64,000 nt of DNA from contig JASANH010000838.1 in assembly GCA_030248295.1 (NCBI GenBank), forward strand, positions 186,001-250,000, in the 5' to 3' direction. The DNA comes from Mesodorylaimus sp. YZB2_4 (lineage: Eukaryota; Nematoda; Enoplea; Dorylaimida; Dorylaimidae). The stretch's first letter is position 1; the number at the start of each line of letters is the position of its first letter. Position numbers and translations under genes: made by a program. Of this stretch, positions 1 through 10,469 are shown in pieces. Below the pieces are notes generated by a model. That model ran no database searches. It had not been told where the DNA came from and saw nothing but the letters and a program-made list of their open reading frames with translations.

Positions 1-84
1 GACCCTGATATTATTCTGACAGTTGCAAGGTTGGTGGACGGTTGCCGGTTGATCGAGCTACCTGAGACGACAAAGTACAGAAGA

Positions 85-1416
85 ATGGCATCGCCGCCGC
101 CGCTGCCCCCCCGACCAATGCAAAAAGACCGCCACTCACATCGTCAAGGCCATCAAGCGGAGTGTGAGCAAACATACGACATCCGGATTGTCGACCCAAG
201 ATATCACGACCCTGCTGCTCGCCGTCGGGCCCATCTTCAGAGATCAGCCGATGCTCGTCGAGGTGTCGTTGCCTGTTTCGGTGTGCGGAGACGTCCATGG
301 TCAAATCGGCGATGTCGTCCGCCTGTTTGATCAGCACGGTTGGCCGCCCAAGATGCGTTACTTGTTTTTGGGTGAGTCGAGTGCGAAGAAGGCCAAATGT
401 CGCGTCCTTTTTTACAAATACGAAGGTTCTGATCCTACATAAATTTCCCATCTTTAGGGGACTACGTCGATCGCGGTCCAAACAACGTGGACACGATCTG
501 CCTCCTGTTTGCGCTCAAATACCTCAATCCGGACGACTTCTACTTGCTGCGCGGCAACCACGAGACGAAGCCAGTCAATGACGTGTACGGGTTCAAGGGC
601 GAGCTACAGCAGCACTTTCCAGCCACTCCTCAGCTCGACGCAGGCCTTCAGTTGTGGCAACTCTTCAACGTAAGTCTCGTTCGTTCGTGGAAAAGAATCC
701 TTCGTGACGTCGACCTTGGTTTCAGAAAGTGTTCAGCCAAATGCCATTGGCGGGGTTGATCGACGGGCGAATTCTGTGCATGCACGGTGGCATCTCTCCC
801 GACCTGAAGAGCTTGGATCAGATTCGTCAGGTGAAAAGGCCGTTGACAAAGTTTCCAGACAAGGGCATCGAGATCGATCTGCTGTGGGCGGACCCAGACC
901 CTAACCGGGAAACAAAAGGTGAGTCCCACCCACCTGGCCTTCAGTAGACTTCAAAGACTTTAACGCGTTTTTTTGACGAAGGATTCGTGCCAAGTACTCG
1001 CGGTGTATCGTACACGTTCGGATCGGATGCGGTTATCGACAAATGCGAAGAGTTGCAGCTGGACATGATCGTGCGCGCGCATCAGGTACAGTCACGAGCC
1101 TTCTCGTTCTTTTACATAGCAGGCTATTTTCAGGTGGTGGTAAACGGCTTCGAGTTCTTCGCCGATGGTCGGATGATGACGTTGTTCACGGCGCCCGACT
1201 ACTGCAACCAGTTCGAGAACGATGGCGGTGTCCTGCTGATCGAAAAGAGCGGTGAATGCAAGATTAAGGTAACTGTGAGCGATATCGTCTCTCGAGGTTT
1301 CCCGCCAGCATAGTTTCTCCTTTCAGCAACTAAAATCGAGAGCCAAGGTCGCGAAGGCGGACCCGCCGAAGGCTGGAGAAAAGTCGCCAAAGTCAGAAGA
1401 GAAGCCCCCGAAATGA
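85..1416 (+). CDS. PP1-like serine/threonine protein phosphatase
   Basis: Metallophosphatase of the PPP family, expected to remove phosphate from Ser/Thr. Six exons join cleanly, with introns at 372-457, 670-725, 919-981, 1086-1133 and 1269-1326. All family signatures are visible: GDVHG, GDYVDRG, GNHE, the MHGG histidine and RAHQ, so both metal-binding sets are complete. It is divergent from canonical PP1 (for example FTAPDYC where PP1 has FSAPNYC) and ends in a short Lys/Pro-rich tail. The start is uncertain. The ATG at 85 opens a Pro-rich leader in frame 1, but the phosphatase domain runs in frame 2 from about 113. The switch falls on a run of seven C at 106-112, so either one C is extra (assembly error or mutation) or the true first exon lies outside the window. 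Catalytic competence looks intact. Nematodes have expanded sperm-type PP1 genes (gsp-3/gsp-4 type), but this assignment is inference. Confidence 0.9.
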
Positions 1417-2559
1417 ACGATGCCGAGAGATCGTCAATGTGATGCGTGGTGACGTGCGATCGTGATGTCCCTGTTGTGCAGCTGCAGTGTCGACTAAAGC
1501 GAACAAAAAATGAGCTGAATGGTTTGCTCCAGCATGAGTTGCCTCCGTTTTAAGCGATAGAACCTTATCTACACCGCGCTGTAGTCTCGCGCGCAATGAA
1601 AGCCCACTTCGACCATGGCCCATCTCACCTCACGCGCCAAGCTCGTGAATCGAAAACGCAGGTTTCATACGACGTCGAAAAGAATCAGCCAGTATCACAC
1701 AGAGTAATTCTCACATGCTTGGGGAGTCTCAAAAGGCTGCGGCTACCAGCCGTATCAGTCAGGCAACGAAGGACCTCCACCACGTCAGGATCCATGTCTA
1801 AGGCTTTTTGAAGTTGGCCATGGGCGTCGCATTTGGTACAAAGAAGGGCACATAAAAAAGCGCATTAGCCAAGGTTTAACTTTTGATCGGCAGGCCAAAA
1901 GCTAAGGCATGATATGAAGCGAAGCGATACCAATCTTTGTCTCCTTACTCTTTGAGATCCCATGGCATGGTGCAATGCCATGTATGTGGGGGCTTTAGGG
2001 CGTAGCTTGCCGCTAGGGCCCTCCGCTCTGTCTTTAGACATTTACGTATTTCTCTCATTCATTTATGACATCTAGGTTTGGCACTTATAGAATTCCATGG
2101 AGCCACAAGTACGGATGCCTCTAAAAACTATGGCAAAAACCATCAAGCTACCAGATGTGATCACGATCGTAGACCTGAAGTCTTTGTTTCTGCTCTACTT
2201 GCGGCTATGTGTTATTTGTTCCTAAATTTCCTGTTATCCACTTTCATGTTTAGTCAGAGTTGCGGCGTATGACCAGCTCTAGGAGTAGAAAGGACACAGT
2301 TTCATGGGCCTTCAAAGAAGTATTGCTGACCCGTGACTGAGCCCTTTGTTAGCGTAACTAATGTCGAATCATTCAGAGTGCACAATGATGGGCGACAAGC
2401 CAAGCTGTGCTACAGAACAATGAATTAGCCTTTGCAGAACATGATGATTTTGGTGTGTGCGTTCAGTTGTCGTCCAGTAGGAAAGGACCAGTCTTGACTG
2501 TGGGCGGTTATGAATTACACGGGCTGCTTGACTTGAAGCAGAATTTGAGTTTTTTCGGC
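1417..2559. other. intergenic region, nothing recognised
   Basis: No convincing coding region. Short open frames here lack family motifs and plausible splice structure. The 3' part may contain decayed upstream sequence of the retrotransposon that becomes recognisable at about 2560. Confidence 0.6.
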
Positions 2560-2931
2560 CAAGCGCTTACGGTTTGTTTTCCAGGCGTTTGTGGCTATTG
2601 TCGGCAGCATTCCACAACGATCCGCTGGCTGTGCACATGGGAGAGGATCGTACTTACTCACGTCTGGAAGACAGAGTGTATTGGCCTTCAATGCGTAAAG
2701 ATGGGCACCAATACTGCAAGTCGTGCCTAATCTGTGCTCGTAGAAAGCATCCTCATCGCTGGGGTAAAGCTCCTTTGGTTTCTATACCAGTTGGTGCTCT
2801 AGTCGAGCGTGTCACCATGGACATATGCTTTTGCGATGACAGATATGCGTACAGAGACGGTAGCTCGTATCTTTGTGGAACACATTGTTTGCCGGTTTGG
2901 ATGCCCGCGTTCAATCTTGACCGACCTGGGT

Positions 2932-3218
2932 TATGCTATGCTATGCTTTGCTATTTTACGTCACCCAAGCACGTTGCCATGCACTCAAACGGGGCGTCAC
3001 AAATAAAAATGAAATAAAAGTCACGAGAGCTTTCGAAGTTGTCATGAAATATGCTGTATAAAACATGGATATGAACTAAAAGCCATTTCATATCGAAGAT
3101 CATTCCACAAGATCATTGCTGAGTATTCGAATGATTGCTTGCCTGCTCTTGCACTTTTCAGTCCGAATTGCGTGCAGAACATTGATCATAGCACATGACG
3201 ACTCGTCACTCGTTCACA
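2932..3218. repeat. insertion inside the integrase core
   Basis: Integrase coding stops after ILTDLG and resumes with SQFTSDLIKN at about 3219, which together would give the usual D-x-GSQFTSD motif. The roughly 285 bp between carries no coding similarity, starts with a TATGC short repeat and is AT-rich. No terminal inverted repeats or clear target duplication were found, so its type is unknown. Confidence 0.5.
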
Positions 3219-3545
3219 GTTTACATCGGACCTGATAAAGAACATCTGTCGATTTTTGAATATTCGCAAGTTGTCCACTACGGCCTATCGTCCACAATGT
3301 TACGGACAAGTGGAACGATATAATAAAGTGTTGATCGACTGCATCGCCGTCTACACGAGTGCTCACCAAGAAGACTGCGATGTGTTCATTCCTTTGTTCG
3401 CATTTCGCACCAGCGTGAATTCGTCGACTGTTTATTCGCCAGCTCAACTCGTGTATGGCCGTGATTTGTCGTTTCCCATTGACTGCGTCTTTGGATTGGA
3501 CGGGGCTCGACAGTTTTTGCGTGTCGATTACGTGACGTACTGTAG

Positions 3546-4322
3546 TTGAAGCAGAAGTTGACGGATGCATACAGGATTGTAACAGAAGAAATCGCAAAGT
3601 CACAACAAGCTCAAGCCCAGCAGTATAACAAATCAGTTCATCGAATGCCATTCAAGGTCGGATCATTGGTGATGGTCAAGAGAAACGCAGCGCCGAGAGG
3701 CTTGTCGACAAAATTACTGGATCGATTTTTGGGGCCTTGGGCCGATAAAGGATGATACAGGATTCTTGCAATGCCTTTGCCTATAACCACGTGCATTCGT
3801 CCTCTACTTCAGCCTGGATCAGATAAGTTGGTTCACGTAAATCATTTGCAGTTGTTTCATGGAGACGTGTCTGGTCGAGTACAGACACCCAGTGTTGCTG
3901 CGTCAGCATCAAGGCAGGATGCGCTCACGGATCATGAGATTTTCGTTGATAGCGATCAAGAAGAATGGGTAGATGTGGGAGGAGAGGAAGGAGGCATTTA
4001 TACACCTGGTGGGTTGACAGCCTTTCCTCCTGGTTCGTTAGTTTGGGCGAAGATGAGACATGTGCCATGGTGGCCTGCTCGTGTTCTGCCAGAGTCGGAA
4101 GCTTTGTGGCCGAAGCCGCGTACAAGAGGACCATGGGTTTTGGTATATTTTTTCAATGATCGGAATCGACAGGCTTATGTGCATCAGAGTGACGTCGAGG
4201 AATATTTCGCCAGCAGGGACAAGCACTCGTTGAGGAAATCGAATATCCTCGTGGCTATGGCTGAGTTGGAGCAATTCGCAGACTCTCAAGCGCGCAATGC
4301 AGTATCGGAGGCTTTGGAGTAA
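3546..4322 (+). CDS. integrase C-terminus fused to a PWWP domain (one stop codon)
   Basis: An open frame containing the integrase tail and then a PWWP domain, interrupted only by TGA at 3753-3755. Before the stop are the helical linker and GPY/F-like segment. After it (numbering from the Met at 3771), residues 18-30 resemble the VHVNxL end of retroelement integrases and residues 58-74 are an acidic linker. Residues 88-150 are a PWWP domain: LVWAKMRHVPWWPARVL, then LVYFFNDRNRQAYV. The PWWP core (99-102), the cage Trp and the strand Phe residues (127-128) are present. PWWP domains in host proteins bind methylated histone lysine (H3K36me type) and DNA. At the end of an integrase, one could steer integration, as chromodomains do in chromoviruses. 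The domain assignment is seen in the sequence; the targeting role is inference. I know of no described integrase with this domain but cannot search. Confidence 0.8.
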
Positions 4323-6246
4323 ACCTTAGTTCGCTGGCGGCTAGCATCTCGCTTTTTTGCGTTTTGGTTTTTCTCTCTTGGTCGGGCCGCCCTAGTAAAC
4401 GGCTGCTCTCGTATCGCGTCTCGGGTCGCCCCTATATCGCGTGGCACGGCGGCCAGTTCACAGGAGGTGCCCCTAGCTTCGCGGGAAGAGTGGGATTGTG
4501 GTTGGGGCTTGCGAATGTAGTGTTTATTCACAAGCACCAACAGCGATAAGTCCAAAAACGAGACTGAACAAGCCTGGGGCTGACGACCGGTGTGATGAAG
4601 TTGGCTGGGTTGTGACCTACCGACCTAACCACACCACACTCAACGAAGCTTACCCAACGTGCGTTGGCGATAGGGCGTGGATTGATGTTGACGCCGTGTG
4701 CCCAAAATACGTGCCATATGCGCGATCAGAACAAAGACACAAAAACGTGACCCAAAAGATACGAATTTATCGACTTGACGTTGATCGCACCAAATATAAC
4801 CCTCCTTATATACATTGCCTAAAGCACGTACCTGGGAAAGAAAACCAGTCACAAGTAAACAGATACAAGGAACTGCACCCATCATCGATCACAAAAACCA
4901 GTCAAATGCATACGTCCAGGCAGGCGAAGAGACACCATTCCAATTCGTGATGCGCAAGGGCTAGCCTAAATCCGAGGTCAGAAACGGGGTGAAAGTGCAT
5001 GGTGGAGCCAATAAATTGGGGATATGATAATGAGTCTGATCTATGCCTAACTTGCTTTCCTTGACTGATGATATAAACGCTGGCATGGTCCAATCATCAG
5101 GCGGGAAATTCGAATATGGAAGTAGCCTTGTCACACTGGTCCGCTAGGCTCGTCCGCCGTCCAGCCCCGCCCTGCCTTAGCCCGGCTAATCGTAAGACAG
5201 GAAAAGAGGGTGGACGACGGTGAGACCCCTAGTGGAACAGACGACTGGCCGACTGGCCCACAGGGTCACGCTTTGTTTAAAAAGGGGACGAGTTTAATGG
5301 GCGTGAATACCTTATCTGCTCCTATCAGTGCACTGATTCAGAAATTATCTCTCCTAGGTCAAAGCCAGACACGAGGCTGATTGTGAGAGCGAGATCGAGG
5401 CCGAGTGACTGGTTTGGTTTGCACGTATTGGGCGGTGCCTGGTGTCCACATGGTGGGCCCACGTGGTATCCTTCCCCCCCCCCCCCCCATCTTGGTATTT
5501 CATAGGACGAGGAATCTGGGTGGATACCTTATCAGGACGCATAAATTATACACGAGGTGCCGTGGGTTGAGTGGGTTCGTTCCTTGGCTAAGACCCTCCA
5601 TTGGCTTGTCCTAGTTTGCCCTCGGGATAGACCAAGGATTTCACTGAGCGGGGTAGAGTTGCAATTCCTCAACATTCTTCAGCACAAATACAAAATTCCG
5701 ATAGCAAATCCCACTGATCGCAAATGACTGACTGCTCGGAAAAACAGCACTTGGAGTCAGCGACGACTTCCTTCGCAATATTCTGTATCGGCCTAATTTT
5801 GCACCGCTGCTTACGACAGCAGAGAACCGTCACTCCTCTGTCATAATCTGTTCTATCCGGCCTGTGTTTCTGAATAGTTGAGGGCCTTCTTTAGCTCTTC
5901 ATGAATACAGCCTCTGGCCTGACTTGATTTTAAGCCATTTCAGATCGCCCGAACCCGATCTCAAGCAAGCAAAACCGCCATTTTAAAACATTTCTTATTC
6001 ACACTGGTTCCCTTTCTTGAAGGCTGCTGTGCAAGGACCATTTACGGCTTTTGATAATATCCATCGTACGTCATCTTCACCGTCTTGTTGTAGTCTGCTA
6101 TGCCAAACTGTATTTGGCTTTCTTATCATGCTGGGTGTGTACGCCATCGTCCCATGGGTCAGGAGGGGAGAGAAATACAGCGGCCAAACTGTGCATAGGC
6201 TCATTCATTCTCTGAGCGAGCTGCCAAGTAAGAACACGGCGGAAGA
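4323..6246. other. intergenic region with a C15 tract
   Basis: Nothing coding is supported. It may hold the 3' flank or LTR of the upstream retroelement, but no paired LTR was found. A homopolymer of 15 C lies at 5474-5488. Confidence 0.55.
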
Positions 6247-9200
6247 ATGCTTCCAGCTTTACTGCTCGTTTTAACGCTTACTCTAGCCTTTATATAGTAA
6301 GTGAAGCGTACCAAAACGAAGTGTAGTGAAAAATAGGGATCATACGTTTTAGCCATCTCTACAACCGAAATCAGATATTCAAGCGGCTTGGTATCCCTGG
6401 CCCTGAACCTAAGCTACTCGTTGGAAATATATTTGATGTGTTTGGAGAATCGAATGTAAGAGTTATATCTTATCCTTTGATAGAGCAAGGCACACAAAAA
6501 ACTTTAGCCTTTAGCGGGAATTGAGCCCTCGCCTTTTGAAATTATAGGGCTCCTGGTTTTTAATCCGGGTCGCGTCCGACTCCTAAGCATCCACTTCTGG
6601 CTAAACAACCAGTCCAGCCCCGTTGGTGCCACAGAATCGGTCATTTTCAGGTTCAGCCCTTGCAACTAAAAAAATGGACCAAGCAATACGGACCTGTATA
6701 CGGGTAAGGTTGTGGGCCTGAGCATTATGCCTTGGATTAGAATGTCTCATTTAGATATATGGAAGGAGGCCGACCGATGTTGGTCATATCCGATCCAGAA
6801 ATGTTGCAAGAAATCATGGTGAAGAAATTTGATTATTTTCATGGACGAAAGGTGAGCTACAGAAAATAGCCATACTTAAATTCATATAGTGCTGTACTTC
6901 TGTACCCACTTCAGGAATTCGCATTGCAACTGGATCCAGACAGCAGCGATGAGCGAGTGGACATGTTCATGGCCCGTGGTGCCAAATGGAAACGATTGCG
7001 CGTCATCAGCAACCCCACTTTCACTGCAGCTAAGATCAAACAAGTAGTCTTGAATGCCCTTCAGACAGAATTCGCAATGCATTTCTTTCAGATGATACCA
7101 AAAGTTCATGCTTGCATCAAAGAGGCCTTGGAAATTCTAGAACAGAAGCGTCTTTCTGGGAAGAGCTTTGATATTTACAAGTGTGGTTGATTTTGGACTT
7201 GCATGGTCAGTTTTTAGCGTGGTTTGTGTTTAGAGTCTATCAAGCATTGACAATGGACGTGATCGGTCGTGTGGCGTTCGCAATGGAGACATCAGTCCAG
7301 AGAGATGAAAATAACGACTTGCTCAGGTTGGGCAACGGTCTCTTCCGAAGACAACGGGGTCTGATTTTGTTTCTGCCGAGTATGTATGTACTGTATGCGC
7401 ACAGAAGATGGTCGTTCCAGAGTGGGGTCGATTTTCGGCCTTCTCCCGTGGGGTAGGGGGCTGAGGCTATCCTGCCAGTCTGCTGATCTGCCGCTCTCTG
7501 CTTCGTATGGTGCAATAGCTAAAGCTATGGTGCAATGCAATATCGGGGTCTTGGCCTAGCGGGTAGGCGTCTGCCTCTCACGCTGGGTGCGCACTTACAG
7601 GGGAGGGTTCGACTCCCGCCTCGGTACAAAATGATTGTCGTTTATTGTGTTCCTTAGCCCTCGAATGCGCTGTATAGTGCTTGGCTATGGATAAAGTGTG
7701 ACATGACATGAGCTTCATTAGTAACGCTCTTCATTAATACAGTACGTTACCGTACATACCTCATCTCCACTCCTTTTTGATTGAAAATCTGAAAATCTGA
7801 CAATCAGTGCAACGAAATTCAGTTGTATTTCAGCCATTCTACCGATGTTACGACCACTGGTGTTCTCCTTTGCGTTATACACGGCTGCGCTGAGAAAAGT
7901 TGAGTGGGTATTCCTGCATGATCGAATGAACAAGCTGGTGGAAGCAAAACGAAAAGAAAAGGTACAGCATGGTTTCTGATAATCTATTATTTATTTTCTA
8001 TCAATCTGAAAATTGTTTTCTATCATTTGTTTCCAGACAAGCAACACTGGCAGCGATTTTATCGAACTACTGCTAAATGCTGAAGCTGATCCTAATGACA
8101 CTAGCTTTGATACTGCTGTCGATGGAGATGGGTCCATGAAAGCATTGAGCATTAAGAAGAAGCTGACAACTGGGGTAAGTTCACATGCGGGTGTAGGCTT
8201 GTCTGAAAAGCGCCTTCTGCAGCAAAACCGCAGTTGGGAGCATCACTCATGGAAGCGAGGTTTAAGCTACGAACCAGGTCGGAAGACATGATTGTCTCCG
8301 CTGACCATCCCCCAAAACTCCAGACGGATGTATAGCGTGACAGGCGAGTCTTCGCAAGAGCATTAAGTGGTCTCAATAGAAGACAGGACTGCAGAAAATC
8401 TATCATAACGATCATCGTTGTAGGAAATCGCTTCACAAAGCTTTCTGTTTCTGCTCGCTGGATACGAAACCACGTCGACAGCCATGGCCTACGCGACTTA
8501 CTTGCTCGCGAAGCACCCAGAAGTTCAAGAGCGTTTGTTGGCCGAGATCGATGAACATTTCTTAGATGGTCAGGTGGGAGTCCTCATTTAGCCTGGGTAT
8601 GAGGAGATGATGACACTGAATGTGCTATCATTTAGGAGATCAACTACGAGTCTGTGCATAGGCTTCAATATCTAGACAGCGTTATCAACGAGACATTGCG
8701 CCTCTACCCCTTGGGCTCCCCGTAAGTCTGTTACAAGAGTTGTGCACAAATATTTAGTTTTTCGCTTTAGTGTAGTCGCTCGGACGTGCATGAAATCATG
8801 TACTATAAAGGGTGTGAATATTCAAAAAGGTATTACCGTACTGGCCGACGTGTGGTCCATGCATCACAGCGAAGATATATGGGGACCTGATGCCAAGGAG
8901 TTCAAACCTGAGAGGTTAGTTCTATATTCTTGTGTCAACTATGTGTTACAGTACTGCTTGTTGCAATGACTTTACCTCTTTCACGAGTCCTGGACTGTCC
9001 TTCAGATTCCTACCCGACTATTCCCCCAAGCCGTCGCATCCATTTGCTTATCTTCCATTTGGTGGAGGACCTCGCATTTGCATTGGTATGCGCTTCGCAT
9101 TGCTGGAGTTAAAAATGGCTCTATGCTCTATCCTACTGCGATATCGCTTTAAGTGGACACCAGAAACACAAGTAAGTGCAAACTGCCCTATTTAGTTCCC

Positions 9201-9304
9201 TGTTAGCTATGCTTCAGTTTTAGGAGCCTTTGGAAGTTCGATTCACGGAAGTGACTGTAGCGCCTCGCTATGGTGTCCACGTAGGACTGGAGAAGAGAAA
9301 CTGA
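6247..9304 (+). CDS. cytochrome P450, clan 3 (CYP3/CYP13-like), tandem copy 1
   Basis: Haem-thiolate monooxygenase of the endoplasmic reticulum, 519 residues in 14 exons: 6247-6296, 6353-6455, 6651-6703, 6755-6851, 6915-7043, 7092-7180, 7234-7379, 7834-7961, 8037-8174, 8424-8573, 8636-8721, 8771-8914, 9006-9171, 9224-9304. The N-terminus is a hydrophobic signal anchor followed by a basic stretch and the Pro-rich hinge GIPGPEP. All P450 landmarks are present: I-helix AGYETTST, K-helix ETLR, the PERF region and haem-binding [10 protein letters not shown] with the axial Cys. The haem-loop context ([13 protein letters not shown]) is typical of clan 3. Length is normal and no lesions are seen. Intron 7 (7380-7833) is long because it holds a tRNA-derived SINE; intron 2 holds a tRNA-like sequence. 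The substrate cannot be read from sequence; clan-3 enzymes often oxidise xenobiotics or lipids. Confidence 0.95.
6513..6592 (-). repeat. tRNA-like sequence in P450 intron 2
   Basis: Read on the minus strand, the segment has a box-A-like start, a possible anticodon arm, a long variable region and a box-B-like GGCTCAATTCC in a potential T arm. It looks like a degraded class-II tRNA or a SINE head. Folding was not computed. Confidence 0.25.
7542..7710 (+). repeat. tRNA-derived SINE, family 1, copy 1 (in P450 intron 7)
   Basis: The head at 7542-7626 has box A (TGGCCTAGCGGGTAGGCG), box B (GGGTTCGACTCCC) in a T stem, and a 7-bp acceptor-like pairing between ATCGGGG and CCTCGGT with wobble pairs. 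A body of about 80 bp follows. Head and body recur at 52694-52850 with scattered differences, which points to a SINE rather than a single tRNA gene. Confidence 0.6.
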
Positions 9305-10390
9305 GACACGATTGCCATTACTACTATTATTAGCGACATGATACGATGCGATAGCGAAGGAAGGTGACTTTGTGCATCAAAGATTTAGGCAGATATGGTG
9401 GCCTCTATGTCTGTGCCTCATCTTGTTTGCGATGCAATTAAACAGGCTTTCAGTAGAACGTAGTATTGCCCTTTGACATCCTTGTGTCGAATACTGTAGC
9501 TGATAATAAAGAGCAAGAATCAGAAAACAACGGCAGTGATGTACTGTATTCAAATTTTCTGCACCAGCACGTTTAGGATGTATATACTGTACGCATGTAT
9601 ATGCACAGAATGCTGAAATGACAGTGAACGCACCGCTATTGACAACAGTATTACGGCCAAAAATAAGGGAACACAAATATCGCGGGAACGCAGGGGTGTA
9701 TCAGTCACAAATCTTTCAGATACAAACATTAGCCAGAGCTCTTTTAGATGCTCCATTCATGCACGCATTGTTTTCCGATTGTGAGCCATATAGATCAAGT
9801 GCATATTCGTATGTAGGGAACTGGTTTTACATTCGGATTCCCCACTCGAACAAAGTTAGTTTTCGCCAGCAGTCAAGCTAGGCGGACGTGAGAGGAATAC
9901 CGCACCAGCAGGTGGTTTCTTGGCGCTGGCATCCCATAATATAGAAAACTAGCCTTAAAAATTTTGAGGTTTGCCTTACAAACGACCCCAAAGTCTATGC
10001 GCCCATTCACACAGCGGCGTATCTCCGATCGCAAGTGTCCACAGACTATCTCCACATGCGGTCACCTTGGATCATACAAGGGCCAGGGCCTAACCCACGT
10101 CCTGCCACGCAAAATCAGTGAGGGCTTATGGTTTACAAATCGACTTCCGCCTTTTGGATTTGAACCCGGAAACCAAACGGCTCATAACCAAGCAACAATT
10201 AAATTTGCGTCTCTGTTTGGATCAGATAATTGTACATATTCTATCCTGACCACGCCCACACGTACAACCTCACAAAAACAACAACCATGCTCTTATTAAC
10301 CGCCGTTAGATGTGGCGTGAGATACGCCATCGCGAGAACGGAGGAACATGTGTACAGCGCTATCAGCGATTTATCACTTTGTTGCCAGGC
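9305..10390. other. intergenic region between the P450 genes
   Basis: No gene is supported. An AATAAA at 9505-9510 could serve the upstream P450. On the minus strand near 10155-10175 there is a box-B-like GGGTTCAAATCC, possibly another SINE relic, without a convincing box A. Confidence 0.5.
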
Positions 10391-10397
10391 TATAAAT
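10391..10397 (+). promoter_or_regulatory. TATA box of P450 copy 2
   Basis: TATAAAT lies 79 bp upstream of the ATG at 10470, a plausible core promoter position with a short 5' leader. Confidence 0.4.
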
Positions 10398-10469
10398 GCG
10401 CTTGTTTTAACCGCGTTCTTCAACTGGCGAGACCCAGTTTGGGAGCAGAGACAACGACTATAAGCTACG

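Larger units (their letters stand above)
2560..4322 (+). mobile_element. Ty3/gypsy-type LTR retrotransposon remnant (integrase region)
   Basis: A decayed 3' half of pol. In order: a zinc-binding H-x5-H...C-x2-C module (about 2610-2750), the first catalytic Asp region (MDI near 2818), the second Asp region (RFGCPRSILTD, about 2895-2930), the third acidic motif (GQVERYNK, about 3307-3330), then a C-terminal GPY/F-like region (LGPW...YRIL, about 3715-3770). The order and motifs are those of Ty3/gypsy integrases. It is broken by a frameshift and apparent loss of about 40 codons between the first and second Asp, by about 285 bp of foreign sequence after the second Asp, by a frameshift near 3535 and by a TGA at 3753-3755. 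No reverse transcriptase, gag or LTR could be recognised. The 3' end is fused to a PWWP domain, listed separately. Confidence 0.85.

Noticed and set aside
4498-4950. 150-codon open frame downstream of the retroelement
   Set aside because: No motif or splice support; composition does not look like the neighbouring genes.
7542-7626. Functional tRNA gene
   Set aside because: Poor anticodon stem, position inside an intron, and a second diverged copy with a shared body indicate a SINE.
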